A stretch of 33,908 nucleotides of DNA from Chloroflexota bacterium (lineage in GTDB: Bacteria > Chloroflexota > Limnocylindria > Limnocylindrales > CSP1-4), in assembly GCA_025935655.1 (NCBI GenBank), contig JAICUV010000003.1, positions 1 to 33,908 of the forward strand, read 5' to 3'. A program made the translations under genes and the position numbers. Every line of letters begins with the position of its first letter. Within the stretch, counting starts at the first letter, position 1. The notes under the pieces are model-generated. The model saw only the letters and a program-made list of their open reading frames with translations, did not search any database and had not been told where the DNA came from. Positions 31,026 through 33,908 of the stretch are shown here, piece by piece.

Positions 31026-32069
31026 ATGACCGCGACATCCGAGGGCCGATCGGGCCGAAGAGGGCCGACGATCGACCTGATCGCCCGCGAGGCGGGCGTC
31101 TCCGTGCCCACCGTCTCGAAGGTGATCAACGGTCGCGCCGACGTGGCGCCCGCCACCCGCCGTCGGGTGGAGGCGGCGATCCGCGAGCACGGCTACCTGC
31201 GACCGGCCCGGCCGGGTCGTCGGGCGCCGCTGCTGGAGGTGATCTTCCACGAGCTCGAGAGCGAGTGGGCCCTGGAGATCGTGCGCGGCGTCGAACGTGT
31301 CGCGGGGCGCCACCAGCTCGCCGTCGTGCTCACGGAGATGCAGGGCCGCCGACGGCCCGGGCAGGGCTGGATCGAGGGCGCGCTGGCGCGACGGCCGATG
31401 GGCGTCATCGCGGTGTTCTCGGACGTGGACGAGGCGATGCGCGAGCAGCTCCACAGCCGCGGCATCCCGTTCGCCGTCGTGGACCCGGCGGGGGAGCCGC
31501 TCCACGACACCCCGTCCATCGGCGCCACCAACTGGAACGGTGGCCTGGCGGCGACACGGCACCTGCTGGGGCTCGGCCACCGGCGGATCGGGGTCATCGG
31601 CGGCCCGGCGGGCGTCCTGTGCAGCCGCGCGCGCGTCGACGGGTTCCGTGCGGCGATGGACGAGGCCGGCGTGCCCATCGACCCCAGGCTCGTGAGCCAC
31701 GGCCCGTTCCAGGTCGACGAGGGCATCGCCACCGGGCGGCGCCTCCTTGCGCGGCGCGACCGCCCCACGGCGATCATCACCGGCAACGACCTCCAGGCGC
31801 TGGGCGTCTACCAGGCTGCGCGCGAGGCGCGCCTCCACATCCCGGAGGACCTGAGCGTGGTCGGCTTCGACGACCTGCCGATCGCCCGCTGGGTGAGCCC
31901 GCCCCTCACGACGGTCCGCCAGCCGCTGATCGAGATGGCGGAGGCCGCGGCGGAGCTCGTGCTCGGCATCGCCCGCGGCGAGGAGCCCGCCCAGACGCGG
32001 GTCGAGCTGTCGACCGAGCTGATCGTGCGCGAGAGCACCGCGCCGCCCGCGAGCATCGACGCGGCCTGA
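31026..32069 (+). CDS. LacI-family transcription regulator
   Basis: A 347-residue repressor. Residues 14-60 are the LacI helix-turn-helix with hinge (PTIDLIAREAGVSVPTVSKV followed by INGRADVAPATRRRV), and residues 68-335 are a periplasmic-binding-protein-like sensor domain of the PBP1/Peripla_BP_3 type, with HRRIGVIGGP, TAIITGNDLQALGVY, and the end VGFDDLPIARWVSPPLTTVRQ in pieces, all usual for the family. It most likely senses the sugar, or a breakdown product, brought in by the divergent ABC transporter and cleaved by the GH3 enzyme. No ribosome binding site precedes ATG 31026, in keeping with a leaderless message. Operator-like palindromes in the intergenic region support control of both itself and the transporter operon. 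Confidence 0.93.
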   Translation: MTATSEGRSGRRGPTIDLIAREAGVSVPTVSKVINGRADVAPATRRRVEAAIREHGYLRPARPGRRAPLLEVIFHELESEWALEIVRGVERVAGRHQLAVVLTEMQGRRRPGQGWIEGALARRPMGVIAVFSDVDEAMREQLHSRGIPFAVVDPAGEPLHDTPSIGATNWNGGLAATRHLLGLGHRRIGVIGGPAGVLCSRARVDGFRAAMDEAGVPIDPRLVSHGPFQVDEGIATGRRLLARRDRPTAIITGNDLQALGVYQAAREARLHIPEDLSVVGFDDLPIARWVSPPLTTVRQPLIEMAEAAAELVLGIARGEEPAQTRVELSTELIVRESTAPPASIDAA

Positions 32070-32197
32070 GCCATCGTCCCCGGCGCTGCAATGCACGGCG
32101 GCGGGACCGGCCATCGCCACCCGATCCCGTTCGTGACCCTCGGCTCTTGATGGTCAGCGGGGCTGCGTTCAACGTGGCGCACCGAGGGAAGCCAGTC

Positions 32198-33688
32198 TTG
32201 TCCGGGTCTCGATCCGTCGGCATCCTCGCGTCCGCGATCCTGGTCGCGGCGTGCGCGTCAGGCGCGAGCACGCCCGCCCCGTCGCTCGCCGGCCGGGCCC
32301 TCGACGGCACGCAGCTCGGGCCGTGCATGATCAAGGGCGACGTCCCGGTCACCGCCGAGGCCGCCGCCCTGTGCGGCACGCTCACCGTCCCGGAGGACCG
32401 GTCGAAGCCGGATGGGCGGACGATCGGCCTCCGCGTCGCGGTCGTCCCCGCCACTGCCTCCGTCCCGGCGGCCACGCCGCTGTTCGTGCTCGCGGGAGGG
32501 CCGGGCGACGCCGCGACGCAGTTCTTCGCGTGGTTGCCTGGGCTCTATGCCGACGTCCACGCGACGCGGGACATCGTCCTCGTGGACCAGCGTGGGACGG
32601 GCGCGTCCAACCCCATGACGCTGCCGGCGATGCCCGACACGTCGGGGGCGTCGGCAGCCGAGGCCGACGGGCTCCTCGCGGCGTGGGCGAGGGACGGGCT
32701 GGCCGCGCTCGACGCCGACCCACGGATGTACACGAGCACGATCGCCGCCGACGACCTGGACGCGGTCCGGGCGGCGCTCGGGTACGAGACGGTGGACCTG
32801 TACGGCACCTCGTATGGCGGGGAGCTGGCCCAGTACTACCTCCGCCAGCACGCGGACCGGGTTCGGGTGGCGATCATGGACGGCACGACGCCGCTCGACG
32901 TCCCGGTCCTCGAGCGCATGGCGGCAACGAGCCAGCACGCCCTCGATCTCCTGCTGGCCCGGTGTGAGGAGGACGCGGCATGCGACGGGGCATTGCCGGC
33001 CGTCGTCGACGAGTGGTCGGCGCTGTTGGCGGCCCTCCGCACGGGCATGGAGGTCACCGATCCCGCGACGGGGGAGCACGGCACGGCCACGCTCGCGACC
33101 GTGGGCTCGTCCCTCCACTACGCCCTCCTGACCGAGGACCGTGCGTCCAGGCTGCCGCTCGCGATCGATCTCGTGACGCGGGGCGACACGGCGCGGGCCG
33201 ACGAGCTCGTGCCACCGATGGACGCCTCGCCGAGCGCGGGCAGCACGCTGCTCATGAAGGACGAGATCCTGTGCTCGGAGGCGTGGGCGCGATGGGACCC
33301 GGGCGAGGTCGCAGCCCAGGACCCGCAGAGCTATGCGGTCCCGTTCGTCACCGCGTGGGCGGTCTCCCAGGCGGCCCTCTGCAGCCACCTCCCCAAGGGT
33401 GTCGTCCCCGCGGACGATGCGGCGGCGGTCGTGACGGACCTGCCGATCCTGTGGCTGACCGGCGACGGCGATCCCCAGGACCCGCCGTCGAACCTCACGG
33501 GCGTGAGCGCCCAGCAGCCGAACAGCCTGGTCGTCGTGATGCCCGCGCAGGAACACGTCGTGGGGCACATCGGGTGCGCGCCGAAGGTGATCGCCCAGTT
33601 CCTGGATGCCGGACGGACCGCGGGCCTCGACACGGCGTGCATCACCTCGCGTGCGGGGTCGCCGGCGCCCTCGTTCGCCCTCCCGTGA
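32198..33688 (+). CDS. Secreted alpha/beta hydrolase, tripeptidyl-aminopeptidase-like lipoprotein
   Basis: A 496-residue protein with a lipoprotein signal ending LVAAC (Cys19). Then comes the pattern of proline-iminopeptidase/tripeptidyl-peptidase alpha/beta hydrolases: CGTLTVPEDRSKPDGRTI, the oxyanion segment LAGGPGDAA, VLVDQRGTGAS, and nucleophile Ser205 in YGTSYGGELAQYY. Near the C-terminus, WLTGDGDPQDPP supplies the Asp and HVVGHIGC the His. Such enzymes remove short peptides from protein N-termini outside the cell. Several starts are open (ATG 32150, GTG 32174, TTG 32198); the TTG has GAGGGA 9 nt upstream and gives a signal peptide of ordinary length, so I prefer it. It stands alone after the LacI-type gene; no functional link is visible. 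A weak inverted repeat, GGTCAG/CTGACC, lies after the stop. Confidence 0.85.
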   Translation: MSGSRSVGILASAILVAACASGASTPAPSLAGRALDGTQLGPCMIKGDVPVTAEAAALCGTLTVPEDRSKPDGRTIGLRVAVVPATASVPAATPLFVLAGGPGDAATQFFAWLPGLYADVHATRDIVLVDQRGTGASNPMTLPAMPDTSGASAAEADGLLAAWARDGLAALDADPRMYTSTIAADDLDAVRAALGYETVDLYGTSYGGELAQYYLRQHADRVRVAIMDGTTPLDVPVLERMAATSQHALDLLLARCEEDAACDGALPAVVDEWSALLAALRTGMEVTDPATGEHGTATLATVGSSLHYALLTEDRASRLPLAIDLVTRGDTARADELVPPMDASPSAGSTLLMKDEILCSEAWARWDPGEVAAQDPQSYAVPFVTAWAVSQAALCSHLPKGVVPADDAAAVVTDLPILWLTGDGDPQDPPSNLTGVSAQQPNSLVVVMPAQEHVVGHIGCAPKVIAQFLDAGRTAGLDTACITSRAGSPAPSFALP

Positions 33689-33908
33689 GCTCGCCTGCCG
33701 GGTCAGCCCTCCGTCGGTCCGGTGCCTGACCGCAAGCGTCCGGCGCACCGGGCGCGAGCTCGGTCATGACCTGGAACGGGCGAAACGCCGTCGCGCTGCG
33801 AGGCAGTTACCATGACGCGATGTCGCGCCTCGAGCGTCCGGGGCACCCTGTGGTGCGCAGCGGTCGTTCCGCCCCAGTCGTCGTCCCGTGACGGCCGTTC
33901 GCCCCGTG

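Noticed and set aside
33812-33908. Possible gene start near the right edge (ATG 33812 or 33820)
   Set aside because: TACCAT before it resembles a -10 box, but the 33820 frame stops after 23 codons and the 33812 frame shows no clear codon bias before the window ends.

Overview
The window is 33.9 kb of very GC-rich bacterial chromosome. Genes are densely packed, frequently overlap by ATGA/GTGA, and end almost every codon in G or C. The Ala/Ser/Thr/Pro-rich tethers after the lipobox of the substrate-binding lipoproteins, the use of GTG/TTG starts and several apparently leaderless promoters (a TANNNT box 6-9 nt before the start codon) suggest a high-GC Terrabacteria lineage. A Chloroflexota (Limnocylindria-like) or actinobacterial source is my best inference; no rRNA, tRNA or taxonomic marker is present to prove it. 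I see no CRISPR array, insertion sequence or phage gene.

Layout. 1-6.2 kb (+): the tail of a PLP-dependent decarboxylase, a 520-bp gap, then an operon with a class III aminotransferase and a complete NMT1/THI5-type ABC importer (permease, ATPase, second permease, lipoprotein binding protein), closed by a strong hairpin. 6.3-18 kb: a collection of single genes: an MFS exporter fused to a cyclic-nucleotide-binding domain, an LppX/LprAFG-like lipoprotein, a polytopic GT-C-like membrane protein, an M13 zinc metallopeptidase, a P-type cation ATPase behind a PD-(D/E)XK nuclease-like protein, a DUF2231-Rieske fusion and a small lipoprotein. 18-25.3 kb: a serine hydrolase, a GH36 alpha-galactosidase, a Cys-rich small lipoprotein framed by 29-bp inverted repeats, a DUF1801 protein, an XRE/MmyB regulator with a divergent 86-aa unknown protein, a membrane protein and a GH28 hydrolase. 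25.3-32.1 kb: a carbohydrate-uptake locus, read leftwards as binding protein, two MalF/MalG-type permeases and a GH3 beta-glycosidase, with a divergent LacI-family regulator; no ATPase is encoded with it. 32.2-33.7 kb: a secreted alpha/beta hydrolase of the tripeptidyl-aminopeptidase type.

How the genes fit together. The GH28, GH36 and GH3 enzymes with the CUT1-type importer look like a plant-oligosaccharide (probably pectin- or galactoside-related) use region, although only GH3 and the transporter are clearly one operon. Its control can be read directly: the 168-bp divergent promoter holds one perfect and two imperfect copies of a 13-bp palindrome (CCGAAAnTTTCGG type), two of them spaced exactly 21 bp apart. 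The first operon couples import of a small heterocyclic or amine-like compound (inferred from the THI5-like binding protein) with a transaminase; the substrate is unknown. The most unusual non-coding structure is the inverted-repeat pair around the Cys-rich lipoprotein gene.
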